Below are positions 23,161-34,550 of a stretch of DNA of 64,000 nucleotides, one piece after another. Under the pieces are notes generated by a model. That model made no database searches and had not been told where the DNA came from. It saw nothing but the letters and a program-made list of their open reading frames with translations. The translations under genes and the position numbers were made by a program. This stretch comes from Ditylenchus dipsaci (taxonomy: Eukaryota > Nematoda > Chromadorea > Rhabditida > Anguinidae), in NCBI GenBank assembly GCA_004194705.1, contig SADC01000123.1, positions 62,001 through 126,000 of the forward strand, written 5' to 3'. Every line of letters starts with the position of its first letter. Positions within the stretch are counted from its first letter, which is position 1.

Positions 23161-24289
23161 AATTTTATGATTTTTTTTGAAAAAGTGCTTTCCCAATTCT
23201 AAAAATGTGTTTTCTCAACGTTAAACGTCAAAAGAAGCACAACTGAGATACTTTCGGGCATTTTGGGCGAAGTACACATTGTATACTCAAAACTTTTGAC
23301 CACTCAAAGCTATGTAAATGCATATCAACTTCTCAAAATAACCCAATGGTGTTTGGAGCTTAATCCTGACGTTTCCAAAATCAGCAAAGTTTTACATATC
23401 ACTAATAGGAAAACTAATAGGGCTACAAAACCCTCTTTTCGAAATTCAAAAAATTGGTCGGCAGGATAAAAAGTTATGGTAATTTTAAATTTATGGGCAA
23501 GATTGTGTATATTCTTTGTAGACAAACTAAAAGAAACTATTTTTACGTGATTTTTAATCGTTTTGTGACTAGCTCAAAGACAGTCGAACCTGAATAAACA
23601 GACACCGAACCCAGCTGAGGATTCCATTTCAAATTCAATTTTCGGGGGAAATCCAGTTGCCCTTTTAAGTCAAATTACCTTGTTCCGCGTGGCAAAAAAT
23701 CAAATTTTTGTCGAAAAAAGTTTTGCGGGAAAGTATCGACTGCAACCTGAAAACTTGTTTTGCTGTGGTAGCTAAAGGTCAAAAAACATGATTTTGGGCA
23801 TTTGTGAGCTACACCGTATAGCGTACCTTAACCTTCTTTTTTCTAGAATCTTTCGAGAGATTTACATTAAAAGTATAAAGTTTTATCGAATCGAAATTAA
23901 TTTTACTCTGTAAATTTAATTGACTCAAAATTTTGCGCTAAACACGTTGGTGTTTGCGGTCTTTTAAATGTTAGACAAAAAATGCAGTGCAGGCAAATAA
24001 TAAGGACCTAACTTACAGAAGCCATAGCCTTGAAAAAACTTTTTGATTATTTTTTTGCAGATTCAGGATCTCCACAAAATTTTATAAAACAGTACCCTAT
24101 CCACATTCAGTTTTTATAGTGTGAGAAAAGTTATGGCCATTTGAAGATGAGTCTTTATCAAATGGCTGACACTATAATGTTTGTGATTTTGCGGCAGTAA
24201 GTTATTGACACGCAGGCAAATAACTAGTCAAAAGATAGCCCTGCTTCTCTTCTACAAAATGCAATTCACAACTTACCAAAATCTTTGGT
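23161..24289. other. AT-rich DNA, nothing recognised
   Basis: Motif-free short frames only. ACAGTCGAACCTGAATAAACAG near 23580 resembles the CAGTCGA terminus of the MITE at 58676-58856. Confidence 0.3.
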
Positions 24290-24292
24290 ATA

Positions 24293-24965
24293 CAGTCAAA
24301 CCTCGCTACAGTGGGTTTTTCACTTATTAAAAAATAGCGTTTAAACGACTCCTAAGTAATTTTTATATGCTTAAAACGATAAAAAAGTTATTTTCTAACA
24401 TTTTTCCACACAAAAATGGTATTTTTGAAAAAAAAATTGACTTTTTGCCTTGGGGGACCAAGGCAAATTACCTTGTATTAAGGTATTCTACTCCGTTTTG
24501 GTCACTGGAGCTGGGCAAAAAGAGTCTCTTTATGCGTTTTTCATTAAAAGATTTTGTTCGGAATCATGTCTAAGGTAAGTGAGTGCGCGCATCTCTAACC
24601 AACCAAGCCCCCCTGCGCCCCGAAGGGGCGCAGAGGGCTTGGTTGCTTGGGGTTGAGATGCGCACACCCACATACCTTAGACGCAAATCACTCGAAAGTG
24701 ACTCTGGATGCATAAAAATGTATGCATACCAGAGTTTCTTTATGCGGTAGGCCCAGTCAACAAAATTATGTTCAAATTTCATCTTTTTGTGGTATCCAGG
24801 TACCCTTTCAGGTTGGATTGCTTCAATTTTAGTCAAAAAAATTCTTTTTCTAAAAATCCATTTTTGTGTAGAAAAATGTCGGAAAATAACTTTTTTTTCG
24901 TTTTAAGCATATAAAAATTACTTAGTAGTCGTTTAAACACTATTTTAGATAAGTGAAAAAACCAG
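24293..24965. mobile_element. Palindromic element with GC-hairpin core
   Basis: AGTGGGTTTTTCACTTATTAAA, AGCGTTTAAACGACT and AAGCATATAAAAATTACTTAG-type words occur inverted on the other side (24880-24960). The first bases, TACAGTCAAACCTCG, are pogo/Tigger-like. The centre is cassette copy 3, although the arms differ from those of the elements at 13928 and 50145. Confidence 0.55.
24553..24740. repeat. Conserved GC-hairpin cassette, copy 3
   Basis: CTGCGCCCC-GAA-GGGGCGCAG is the core hairpin. On the left TGTCTAAGGTAAGTGAGTGC contains AAG|GTAAGT, a perfect splice-donor consensus. On the right the inverted half carries CACATACCTTAGAC and the TCACT-CGAA-AGTGA hairpin. Confidence 0.7.
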
Positions 24966-27900
24966 CTAACAAACCATCTCCGTCCGGTTCGGTGAGTCGG
25001 AAATAGGGTTTGTCGCTTTTGAAATGCGCTACAACACAGTGCAAAGTTGGTGCTGAAACCCTGAATTAAATTTTTGACCATATAAAGTGATAAAAATGAG
25101 AAATATCAGTTAAATCAAAGTTATTTTTGTCCGTCAAAATTTGATTGTGTTTAAATAAACTACACAAAGTTATGGCTCGTAGAAAGTCAATATAGAATAT
25201 TTGAATATATCCCCCTGACAAACAAGTAGTGAGTTCTTAGAAATAAAAACAATCTATGTTTGTCATCATTTGAAAGCCTGAGAGTATCCAGCTAAACTCT
25301 GACCTTCTGGACTCCCTTTTTACTACTTTGTCAAACCTCGAAGCAAAATGGACCCTCACTATCGTGCTTAGCGTTAAATTCTGAGTCCAACTAGAGTAAA
25401 GTGCTTCTCGGTCTTTGGAGTGTTAAAAGAAATACAGTAATTTATTTCTTTATTGTGTGTGATTTAAAAAACGAGTGCGAACTTAAGTGAAATTTTTGTA
25501 GGTTGTTGTTGGAAAAAATACTGAAATTTTATTCAAACAATATAAAATAAATAATAAAGCCATTGGAGACGCAAAAATGATAAAATATCACCTTGTGCAC
25601 GACAAAAAAAAGAAAAATTAAAGTAAATGCAGTTAAAGACGATCATTAGCACAACAACAATTCAACATAAAAAAACATTGAAGAAAGAGAGACCAATTGA
25701 ACAAAATGAATGGAAAATTGTGCTTATGTACTTGAGGGTTAACCCCAAATACTATTAATACCGTTAACATAACCAATACATAGCAGAGCAGTTATTATGC
25801 TTGACACAACAAAAATAGCCAGAATAAAGAAAATATTATGCAACGCTTGCAAAAAAAATACAATAAATAGAAAGTTAGCTTTTTTGTCGAAAATTGCTAA
25901 TAATCCCTAGCGAAAAAGCCCCTCCAAAGATCCCTCTAAGGTTCAAAATTTTTTTTCATGGAAAGAATTCGGGGTAAGCCAGCGCCCGTTAATACGGGCT
26001 CTTTTCCTTCCAAAATAAAAAAAATTTAAACCGTAGGGGGTATTTTCGATAGGGGTAACTTGAGATATACTGTCGCTTTTTTTCATTGAATACTATAAAT
26101 TTTCGGTCCGGTGCCCTTGATGTCAACTCCTCCGGCCGCACACTATACATTTTCATTTTTTTGATGATTCAGTTAAACACCGTGTTTTTTAAGGCTCAAG
26201 ATTATCAATTTATTGAATGGATTCATTTCTAGGGTTTATATTTGATCATTAACAGCCTTAATTTTACGATTTAATGCATATCAACTTTGAAATAAATAAT
26301 TCTTACTTAGGTTTGGGCTGTAACTTAGGTCAAGTAGTCGTCCATCTCTGTGCTTAAGTCTTTGTTGTGCTCCCAAGAGCCTTAAAATAATCTCGATACC
26401 AAACTCGGAAAAAATGTTAAAAAGTGAAGTGAAGTGCGCGGCCAGAGAAATTGGAATCAGCAACCTTCAAATGTGTTTGAATTTGAATAAAAACGATTTC
26501 CATGTGGGACCAGATACGGACATGAGATATACCCTCCCTTTAAAATGTCCTTATTTTGAAAAAAAAATCTGGGAAGCCTTACATAGGGGATAAAAAATTT
26601 TAATTTATCCCTTTTTGTCGGTTTTCCCGCTTTCTATGCCTTTTGATTTCTTCCGTATTTTTGCCGATTAATACCCTCTAACCTAGTTTTCAAACACGGA
26701 AACGATAATGGAAGGTATAATGAGAATATTAGCGACCTATTTCATTGCGTAAATAGATCATATTGCTTTCCTAGTTCATGTTATAAAATAGTCGTAATTT
26801 GGTTAATTTATCGTCATTTTATAACGTGAACTAGAAATACTTAAAAAATTTACTGTTATTTAATTTTTGTAAAATTTTGAACAACAGCGCAATCAAGGCA
26901 AAAAGGGAATGGAGAATAAAAAGTCAACTAAATCTTAAAAATCAAAAAGAAAGTTTACGAAATTAAACTAAGCTGCATACAGGAATGATGATCGGGCTTG
27001 CAAATGGTCAAAAATGTTTCAAAAATTATAGGAAAAACATTCAAAAGTTGTGTGAAAGAGAAAAAAAACATTTTTTTAGAAAAATCGTCGTTAAAGCTCC
27101 AGAAAATGGTGTAGGAAATTCACAAAGCTAGGAATTATGTGGTTTTTGGCAGACACATTATTATTATTATATGATGATGATTATGCAGAGACCAAATGCA
27201 AAAGAGAATTTTTTAGGAAATCATGGAAATTTCGAAAACATAACAACCGAGCAATATACTTTAGTTTGTATTTTTTCAAATATTTTTGAAAAAATATGAT
27301 TTTGAAAGGAAAATTATTTTTGAAATAATTACATAATTTTAGAAGTTCAAAGTTTTTATAGCAAAAGGCATGTTTTTGATGTCAGTCGTGTAGACGGTAG
27401 TCAATCAACGAGATTCGTTCGAATTTTAGGGGAGTTGGGACATTTTATTTTCAAAAAGGCCGAAATGTATTGCAGGACTATGTATGACAAAGATACTTTT
27501 GTGTTTTTGACAAAATTTAAGCCTAGACCAGAATCGTTTTCGTAATAATAAGAGTACTTATGCATGAAGGAGAAGCGCAGGGAGGTTTGGTCAGAAACCC
27601 TTTTCCTCGAATCAAATTCACTTCTTTCTGCATCAGATTTACTGCTTTCTGCTTTATTTTTATGGTATTAATAATTTTCTCGACACCTTCTCAGTGATCT
27701 CAATCGTTTGTCAATGGTCTCCATCCATCCTTTGATATCCACCTACCCGAGGGACACCTGCTCAAGGTTTTTTGGCTTCGGGCAGATAAATTCGCAATTT
27801 TAGTATTAACAGACCCGACTCTCTTTGAAATTTTCAATCACAAAAAAATTCTAATTAATTTGGGTCATAGTCCATAAGGCCATACAGGTGCATAACCACT

Positions 27901-28380
27901 TGACTAGGAGGTACCCAGCCCAGGTATTGGAGTTCAAGTGGGTAAAATCACAAGTTCGGTTATTTTTCAGAAATTTTTATTTTTTTAGGTAGTGTAGTTA
28001 GATGTATAATGGATATCTACCTGACCAAAAGGTACCTTTCAAAGCATCACGAAATCCTTACATGTTATATTGAATTGTAACTAAATATGCTAGTTAGCCA
28101 CTTATCATCACCAGAAGGTAAAGAAAAGAACTCTAACGATTGCATTTTGCTTAGTGTTTCGAGCAGCCTCTTTTGCAAAACACCGCAAAACATTGCTTTC
28201 ATTTTCCGAATTCAAACTTTCCTTTTTGCTACAAAAACTTCTTTAAAATTGTACAACAACCCAAGAAGTCAAAGAATAACACCCAAAATATCAATCAAAA
28301 CCATAAGAGTTGAATATCATTTAGCTGGAAGTGAAAATAAACTGAGAGAATGATTAGTGAACACAACAAACAACAGTCAA
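24966..28380. other. 3.4 kb of AT-rich DNA without genes
   Basis: I find no coding sequence, RNA gene or strong repeat. An isolated hairpin lies at 26771-26834 (CTAGTTCATGTTATAAAAT and its inverse). The end (27895-28030) contains GGATATCTACCTGACC and GGTACCCAGCCCAGG, related to the tandem unit at 59500-59973. Confidence 0.35.
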
Positions 28381-28401
28381 ACGATAACCAAGTGCTGCTG
28401 T

Positions 28402-31400
28402 TCAAAGAGATGCCTTTTGCTGTTGTTGAGCCTCGAGAATGCCACTGAATATGTGCGAGTTGGCTGCATTGATGAGTGAAGGGAACAGGTTTGTTGGCGA
28501 CACAGATTGGCCAGTTGCACCCCCTTGCTGACCAGATGGAGATCCTCCTTCCAAAAACTCTTCCTCCCTAGCATTGGCGTTTTTGCGGCGGAATCGCTGC
28601 TGGATGAAGTCTTTGCGCATGTGCACTGGTCGGTTGGTCTGAAAATTGGGTATATTTGTCAGTTGGTACATGAGAGGTTTAAGGAAGCTTACCCTGTGCA
28701 GTCGGTAGTACAGGCCACATGCGTTACACACCAACTTGCCAGTCTGATCCCGTCTCCAAGCGGTAGTCTTGGTAGTGTTGCAATTATTGCAACGAGACAC
28801 TGACCCACTATCCACAGACTCATCTTCCTGCAAATTTAGGAAAATGTATTGATTCAAGACTTTTGAAAATGATTTTTGAGTCGCAAGTTCTACTCCGCTC
28901 AGCTGCATGTCAAATTTTTTGCCATTAATCTAGTTAAAGATTTCACATATTTGGAGAAGAAACTAATTTTGAGCATGGTTGTTGAGTGGCTTACTAGGAT
29001 TTCATGCAGGACTTGAAACTCGAAATACCCTAATTTCGAGACCTCTTGGCTCATATACAGTCGAGCCTGCCTGCATGAGACTCCATATCCTCAAGTTCTA
29101 GCTTAGCCGCGTCTTATAATTTTTGTATCCTAATTTCGGTGATCCAGTGCCAGTTTTGTCTTTTGTCAGTCTTGACTAAAAAATCCAAGGATATCAATGC
29201 AAACCACGGTTATGCGAGGTCCTTCGCGGGTGCTATTGGCAAAGTCAAACAGATTCGCGAAAATGGTGACGTTTTAGCAAGGAACCCCTGGTTTTTTTAC
29301 AACCTGAAACCAAAATTTGAAATTTTTGCTATTTTTAGACAAGGCGGACAAGAGATAGCCGGCAAAAGACTCAAAAATAGAAATAAAATTTTTTCAGACC
29401 CAACTTAAGATTGACCCTGAGCAGTGATGTCTTAAGGGGACTGGACTGTGCAAAAAATTAGAAATTATCAGGGCTATTAAAAACTAACCAAGTATTCCAC
29501 TTCTTCACGCCAAATTCATCTCCAAAGAAGCTATTTGACGAAAAGGACGGCGAGGACACCGACTTGCCACCACCCACCGAAGTGGTCGAAGTGTTGATTT
29601 GATGGTTGTTGTTGCTTGAATTTTGTTGCTGTTGTTGTTGAGTGAATAGCATGTTGAGAATGTTGGCAGGATTGGACATAATGTTTGCCATTTGGACAGG
29701 GTCCAGCAGACCTTCTGGCTGTTCTTCCGATATCTTGATGCATTTGCTATTGCTACTGTTGCCTTCTGATGGTGTTGCTGGAGACTGGTCCATATGCTCA
29801 GCCACTGGAGTGCTAGACGATGAAGAACACGACATTTTGTGGACTGCGTCCCGGGTGGGCTTCCGTTTCTTAGAGCCACACAGCAAATTCGGAGTAGCGG
29901 AGAGCAGGGCGTTCCTTAAGCATTAATTGTTAAGCCTGAGTTTAAATGGTTTTAGGATCGAGTCGGCAAGTCAAAAAATCTAATAAAAAAGACTTCTTGT
30001 GATTACGTTTTTATCAAGACTAGGTCGGATTAGATAATTTACTTTATATTTGATTGCAGGTCATATTCTGGAGTAGCGGTAGCTGATACGGTGGAGATCA
30101 GAGGCGAGTTCGGTGACGAGTTTGCCAATTCTAGTGGTTCTTCCTTGATTCTAGAGGATGAAGACGATGGAGACGACTCAACATGTCTTGCATCTGTTGG
30201 AGAATTGCTTTTCCGGAATTCAGCCTAAATAATAATGATTAAGTTCACTTTTTGTGGTTCTTCTCTTTTGATTCTAAATTATTTTTATCAATTGATATTG
30301 GTTCAACTACCTCAATACAGAAAAGTTGAAAGAAAAGTAATTATTTCTTTAGTTTCTTGATTACCCTGATCCATTTTTTGCACGGATGCAGACACCAACA
30401 GCCTGGCGGTAGTTCATAACCAGTCAAAATATAGCGAATTTAAGACACTGGTGTTTGGCAAAAAAAAATCGTTTTTTATCTTAAAATACCTTGTATATTT
30501 TGCAAAAGGTTTGGAAAATGTATAAAATTGGGCAGCCATACGAGGAATCTGACTCTACCGGCTCAAAATTCACTACTTACCTGTTGAGATTCAGCAGTAG
30601 GAAACAGAGCAGCAGCTGATGGACGGCGTTTGGCTGGAGCTGTTGGACGAGGGGCGACACTAGCTAGCTGATTGGAAGATAGCATGTTTCCATTCCTGTT
30701 ATTGTGTAGCCTGACAGTTGGAGAATTTGTAATTCGACACTCCTCTCGCATGTTCACACACTGTTGTTGCTGTTTTCTGGAAGCTGCTGTCAAATCATGG
30801 AACAGACCACTGATTTGTTTGTCGCCAGTGTGGCTGTTGAACACATCACTATCTGCATAGCCGTTGGCTAGGAAGGCATTGCTACTGTTAACTGATGTTG
30901 CTGCACTTGTGGCCACACTTTGTTGCACTGCAAACATTTCTTCCACTAAAATAACTTGATTGTACAGGTTACACAAGAAATTCGCTGGGAACTTTCATAA
31001 AAAACTGGGGTATACAAGTATAATTGCTTCTCAATATAATGTATATCCACTAATCAAATCTTCTAATTAAGGTAAAGGGACGTTTCAGCACTTTTTTTCA
31101 AATGAAAAAAAGTGCTGAAAGGCAAAAAGTGATTTTTTTGAAAAAAATTGCCTTGGTCCCCCTGTTGTTTTGAAACCTTGCTTATTGGTGGTTTCAAAAC
31201 CACAGGGGGACCAAGGCAATTTTTTTCAAAAAAATCACTTTTTGCCTTCAGCACTTTTTTTCATTTGAAAAAAAGTGCTGAAACGTTCACGCACCCTAAT
31301 TAATGGCCCTATTTGCGTTTAAAATAGTTTTTTTTGTGTTATAACTCCTTTTGGGACTTCTCTCAAGCAAACGACCACCTATTTTGTAGCTAGTTAGAGG

Positions 31401-32302
31401 GGCTAACAAATAAGTAGTAACTTGCCTGGTCGAATGGGTCAAAACACAATGCCACAAATATGTTTTTGAATTAGGGCGATATTATTAGAGGATATGCGGC
31501 ATTAAGCATACCTCAAGCTCTACCTCGTATAGAGTCCGAATACTTTTTAGCACGAGCTCCGAAATATTTTGCCAAGTTAGTTTTTAGTTTCGAAAGTTGC
31601 ACAGATTTCCATTTGTTTTTGCAAATGATGATCCTTTTGCCATTAAGACCGCCTCTTTTGGTATAGTGAGCATTGTCTTGGAAAACAGATGCGATATCTA
31701 TCGAGATTAGCGAGTCTTAATGGCAAAACTATCATACTGCTAGAATCATGATATGTACAATTTTCGGAGCTTGACTGACAAATCACATTGAGCGAAACAT
31801 TTTAGCAAATGGAGGTTAAAAAATCGTCTGCCCTATAGGCGGAGTCGATCATAGCATTTTTGTCAGTTTGTCATACGGTTGCCGGATCCGATCGGGTACT
31901 CGCCCTTATGCTACCTAGATTTTAGGGAATATTGTTACAAAGCTGAGATGTATAGATACAATCTGTTATAAAAATTAAAAATAAATTACATTAAAATGGC
32001 GAAAACTGAAAGGGTAAAAAAGTGCGGTAAATTTTAGACCATTAATACCGCAATTCAGTTGCAGCCAATTTCGGAAGGGTTGACTCCGCGAGAATATCGA
32101 CACAAAACCGACCTCTCATAGCTAGGCGGTCTAGCTTTTCTGTAATATGGAGCACAGAGACTTGTATATCAGCATGCAAATGACGACAGGAATAGCAGCC
32201 TTGTTGAACAACATCACCATTGGATTCACCATTCGCCACAGATATTGTATTGTGAGGAGAGAAGGAAGATGACGATGCCATACTATTTGCCACCATTGTC
32301 AT
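28402..32302 (-). CDS. GATA zinc-finger transcription factor (EGL-18/ELT-6-like)
   Basis: This is the only clear host gene. Proposed exons in transcript order are 32302-32113, 30945-30581, 30224-30043, 29914-29489 (or 29485), 28827-28693 and 28638-28402, giving about 512 residues. Exon 5 encodes one finger with spacing C-x2-C-x17-C-x2-C (CNNC...CNAC). An intron of 54 bp follows LYYRLHR, and exon 6 resumes [19 protein letters not shown], the basic tail typical of nematode EGL-18/ELT-6 factors, which act in seam-cell and vulval fate. The N-terminal exons are Ser/Asn/Gln-rich with poly-Q, a CYSC pair and a possible basic localisation motif (KRRPS). All junction phases agree except exon 4 to 5: the good donor GTTAGT (ends 29489) breaks the frame, while a poor donor GTTTTT four bases later restores it. 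The start ATG immediately follows the acceptor TTTCAG, so trans-splicing or further upstream exons are possible. Orthology is inferred from motif memory only. Confidence 0.85.
28693..28827 (-). other. Zinc-finger exon of the GATA gene
   Basis: The exon is bounded by TTTGCAG before GAAGATGAG and by AGG|GTAAGC. It is exactly 45 codons (phase 0 at both ends) and holds all four zinc-binding cysteines. Because the following 54-bp intron is a multiple of three and lacks a stop, unspliced RNA would still read through, inserting 18 residues between finger and basic tail. Confidence 0.85.
28975..29155. repeat. Inverted repeat in GATA intron 4
   Basis: TTTCATGCAGGACTTGAAACTC and CCCTAATTTCGAGACC pair loosely with CTCAAGTTC and GCCTGCATGAGA. 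ACAGTCGAGCCTGCC resembles the CAGTCGA MITE terminus at 58676. It is a decayed MITE inside the intron between exons 4 and 5. Confidence 0.4.
31072..31302. mobile_element. Near-perfect palindrome in GATA intron 1
   Basis: ACGTTTCAGCACTTTTTTTC at 31079 reappears inverted at the right edge. The arms of about 100 bp contain a smaller hairpin (GCACTTTTTTTC/GAAAAAAAGTGC) and TTGGTCCCCCTGTTG / its inverse, closing over CTTGCTTATTGGTGG. TAATTA lies on both sides and the outer termini AGGTAAAGGGACG / CGTTCACGCACCC resemble GGTGCGTTCAC Harbinger ends. Near-identity of the arms implies recent insertion or correction. Confidence 0.7.
31627..31740. repeat. Second inverted repeat in GATA intron 1
   Basis: ATGATCCTTTTGCCATTAAGAC pairs with GTCTTAATGGCAAAACTATCAT around a 65-bp centre that itself contains GATATCTATCGAGAT. 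Confidence 0.5.
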
Positions 32303-33673
32303 CTGAAAGTAAAACATAAAGCAAAAGAGCAACTAATACATAAGAATAAATGAAATTTAGCCGAATTATTGTAGAAATATACTAAATTTAGCAAAATTTA
32401 TATGCACACAAATTTCAACAACTGATTAAGAGTTCAAAAGGCCAAGCCAGGTGAGTGTTTGAATATATAAAAAGGTAAATATTTTGGATACGAATTTTGT
32501 TTTTGCTGCTGCTGCTTGGAAATAATGTTGTTTTTTAACAGGGCAACCAAATGTATGTTTTGATTTGGACTTTTAGAAAGCAAGCCACAGATTTGATGGA
32601 TATGGAATCTGCTTTATACAATTTCTGGGCGAATTTCTATTTCTGGTTGACAGTTAATTTTTTTGGAGAAATTTAGGGATAACTACAGTCGACAGACTAA
32701 TAGATTCAGCAAAACTAGGCTGGTTGGATTTGTCGTAAAATTCCATAATTTTTCCATTTGTTTTTTTTTCAGAATAAATACAGTAGGCATCTAGGCATTT
32801 CAATAGAAAAATTGAAATAAAAAATTGCACAGTTGTCAAAGTCCTTTGAAATAATGAAAATTTTTAAAAGTTGACAGGAAGTTATCAATAATTCTGAAAA
32901 AGGCAAAACATAGAAATCGAATTTTTAAATATTTTCAGGATTTTGACAATCATGAAAATATTCACAGATACTAAAATTTAAATTAGTTCAATATCCAAAC
33001 AAGCTGATAAAAATAAGACTGCTCCTCTAATCTACTGATAAGATATTTGCTAATCAAATCTATTTCCGCTAATTAAAAGGTCAAACAGATACAAATCTTA
33101 TCTAATATATATAACTAACAGCCATGTTATTTCTTATGCAATACAAGTTGGAGTACATAGCTACAAATCTATAAACAAATGCAATAATATCCATTGAGGT
33201 ACTGATAAATCATGCTTAAATACGGCCAGTTCGACTTTCAACCAGGAAATAATGATGTGAACCAATAATGATGGTCCATATCCATCATTTATCCAGATAA
33301 TATGTACAAGTGGACAGGCAAGCGGGGGGACCCAACCAGATATGGTCCTCCTCCTCCACTTCGAGAGCACCACCAGCCACCACCACCAACTACTACTGCT
33401 ATATCACACAAACACAGTCAATACACACACATCCACTTGCCTGCACCCTTACACCACCAGCCAACCAGCCAGCCATAGATAAGGCAAGCCAATTGAGGTG
33501 TGGATGGTTGGACAGCACCAAAAAGGCTTAGCCGTATGTATATCCACTAGTTTAGCTTGATAACCCACACATGATTGTATTATGTATTCAGGTGCTGACC
33601 AGTGGCCATTAATGCTGGTGACAGTATCCATAGCTAATATCGGAGACGAGCGAGATTTGGATATAGAAAAAGA
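32303..33673. promoter_or_regulatory. Candidate upstream region of the GATA gene
   Basis: No repeat or coding is evident. Several WGATAR-like words occur (for example near 33036 TGATAAG, 33097 CTTATCT, 33289 AGATAA, 33475 AGATAAG), compatible with binding by GATA factors, but the AT-rich background makes such words common. A CCAC/CACACA-rich segment lies at 33340-33480. Promoter position is unknown. Confidence 0.25.
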
Positions 33674-33929
33674 TACCGTATTTATTCTAATAGGCCGACA
33701 GTCTCTACTAATCCGACACCCCCTAGCTTGAGGACCTATACCTCAGACTGAAGAATTTTTTTTGCAAAGCTGCTTTTTTGCGTTTTCTTAACTCTCACGA
33801 ACTATATCGATTTTACTTTTTGGATTTCAAATTTTCACCCGAAAATCTCAAGATCAAATTCGAATTTTTCCGATTTTTGAATGATTGAAGTATAACTCGT
33901 CATGTCGGCCTATTAGAATAAATACGGTA
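33674..33929. mobile_element. CCGTATT-type MITE, full copy
   Basis: Element 33676-33927 begins CCGTATTTATTCTAATAGGC and ends with the exact inverse, flanked by TA. The interior has the family words CTTGAGGACCTATACCTCAG and GCGTTTTCTTA. It is 252 bp long. Confidence 0.75.
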
Positions 33930-34249
33930 TTTTAATCTTGACTATACACTTACAGATTTTACGGCTAAGTTGGTTTCATGCATTAAAAAAATTCTACGAA
34001 ATATGAAAAAAATTTCTATTCTGTACACCAACAAACAGGCAGTTAAAACAAACAACAACCACGCAAATTTTATAGCATTATTATTGCTCTAAAACCAAAT
34101 TTTTATGGTCAGTGAATTGTTAAAAAATATTTGAAAAATTGTTTGAAATAGAAAAATGAATTTTTCTAGTCCTATTTTCAGGCGAAAATTCATCGACTGC
34201 TACTGAATTTTTGTCTACAAAGGATCAGTCAAACAAATTCTTCTTGCAT

Positions 34250-34311
34250 TGGTCGGTTGATAAGTGGTAAAGCAGCAGAATTTTATGTGATTGATGTTAA
34301 GTTCGACTCCC
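34250..34311 (+). other. tRNA-like B-box sequence
   Basis: TTGATAAGTGGTAAAGCAGC resembles a pol III A box, followed 25 bp later by AAGTTCGACTCC, a B box. A complete cloverleaf cannot be drawn. It is probably a SINE head or dead tRNA, cut on its right by the TTAA element. Confidence 0.35.
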
Positions 34312-34550
34312 TTAAAGGGCCATTGCTGTCTCCGACAACGGTTGTCCCCGCAAATTCAATTTTTTTTCTTTATTGTTAGATTTACGTACGAACTTTTCAA
34401 CTTGGTTTCTAACAAAACTATACCTAAAATTAAATTCTAGGCCTTGTTTTGTTAGAAACCAAATTGAAAATGCATCAGAAGTTCAATGATTAGGCGAAAA
34501 AATTTGGATTGGCGGGGGACAATTCAGAACAGGTGGCAATGGCTCTTTAA
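34312..34550. mobile_element. TTAA-flanked palindromic MITE
   Basis: Element 34316-34546 begins AGGGCCATTGCTGTC and ends GGTGGCAATGGCTCT, with TTAA on both sides. The centre GGCCTTGTTTTGTTAGAAAC matches the MITE at 22149-22377 and the hairpin at 9779-9905. Confidence 0.7.

Noticed and set aside
23263..23525. Overlapping 66-68-codon frames on both strands
   Set aside because: Unrecognised, overlapping and in AT-rich DNA without other gene signs.
28087..28353. 88-codon frame downstream of the GATA gene
   Set aside because: No motif; lies where the 3' untranslated region and terminator of the minus-strand gene would be.
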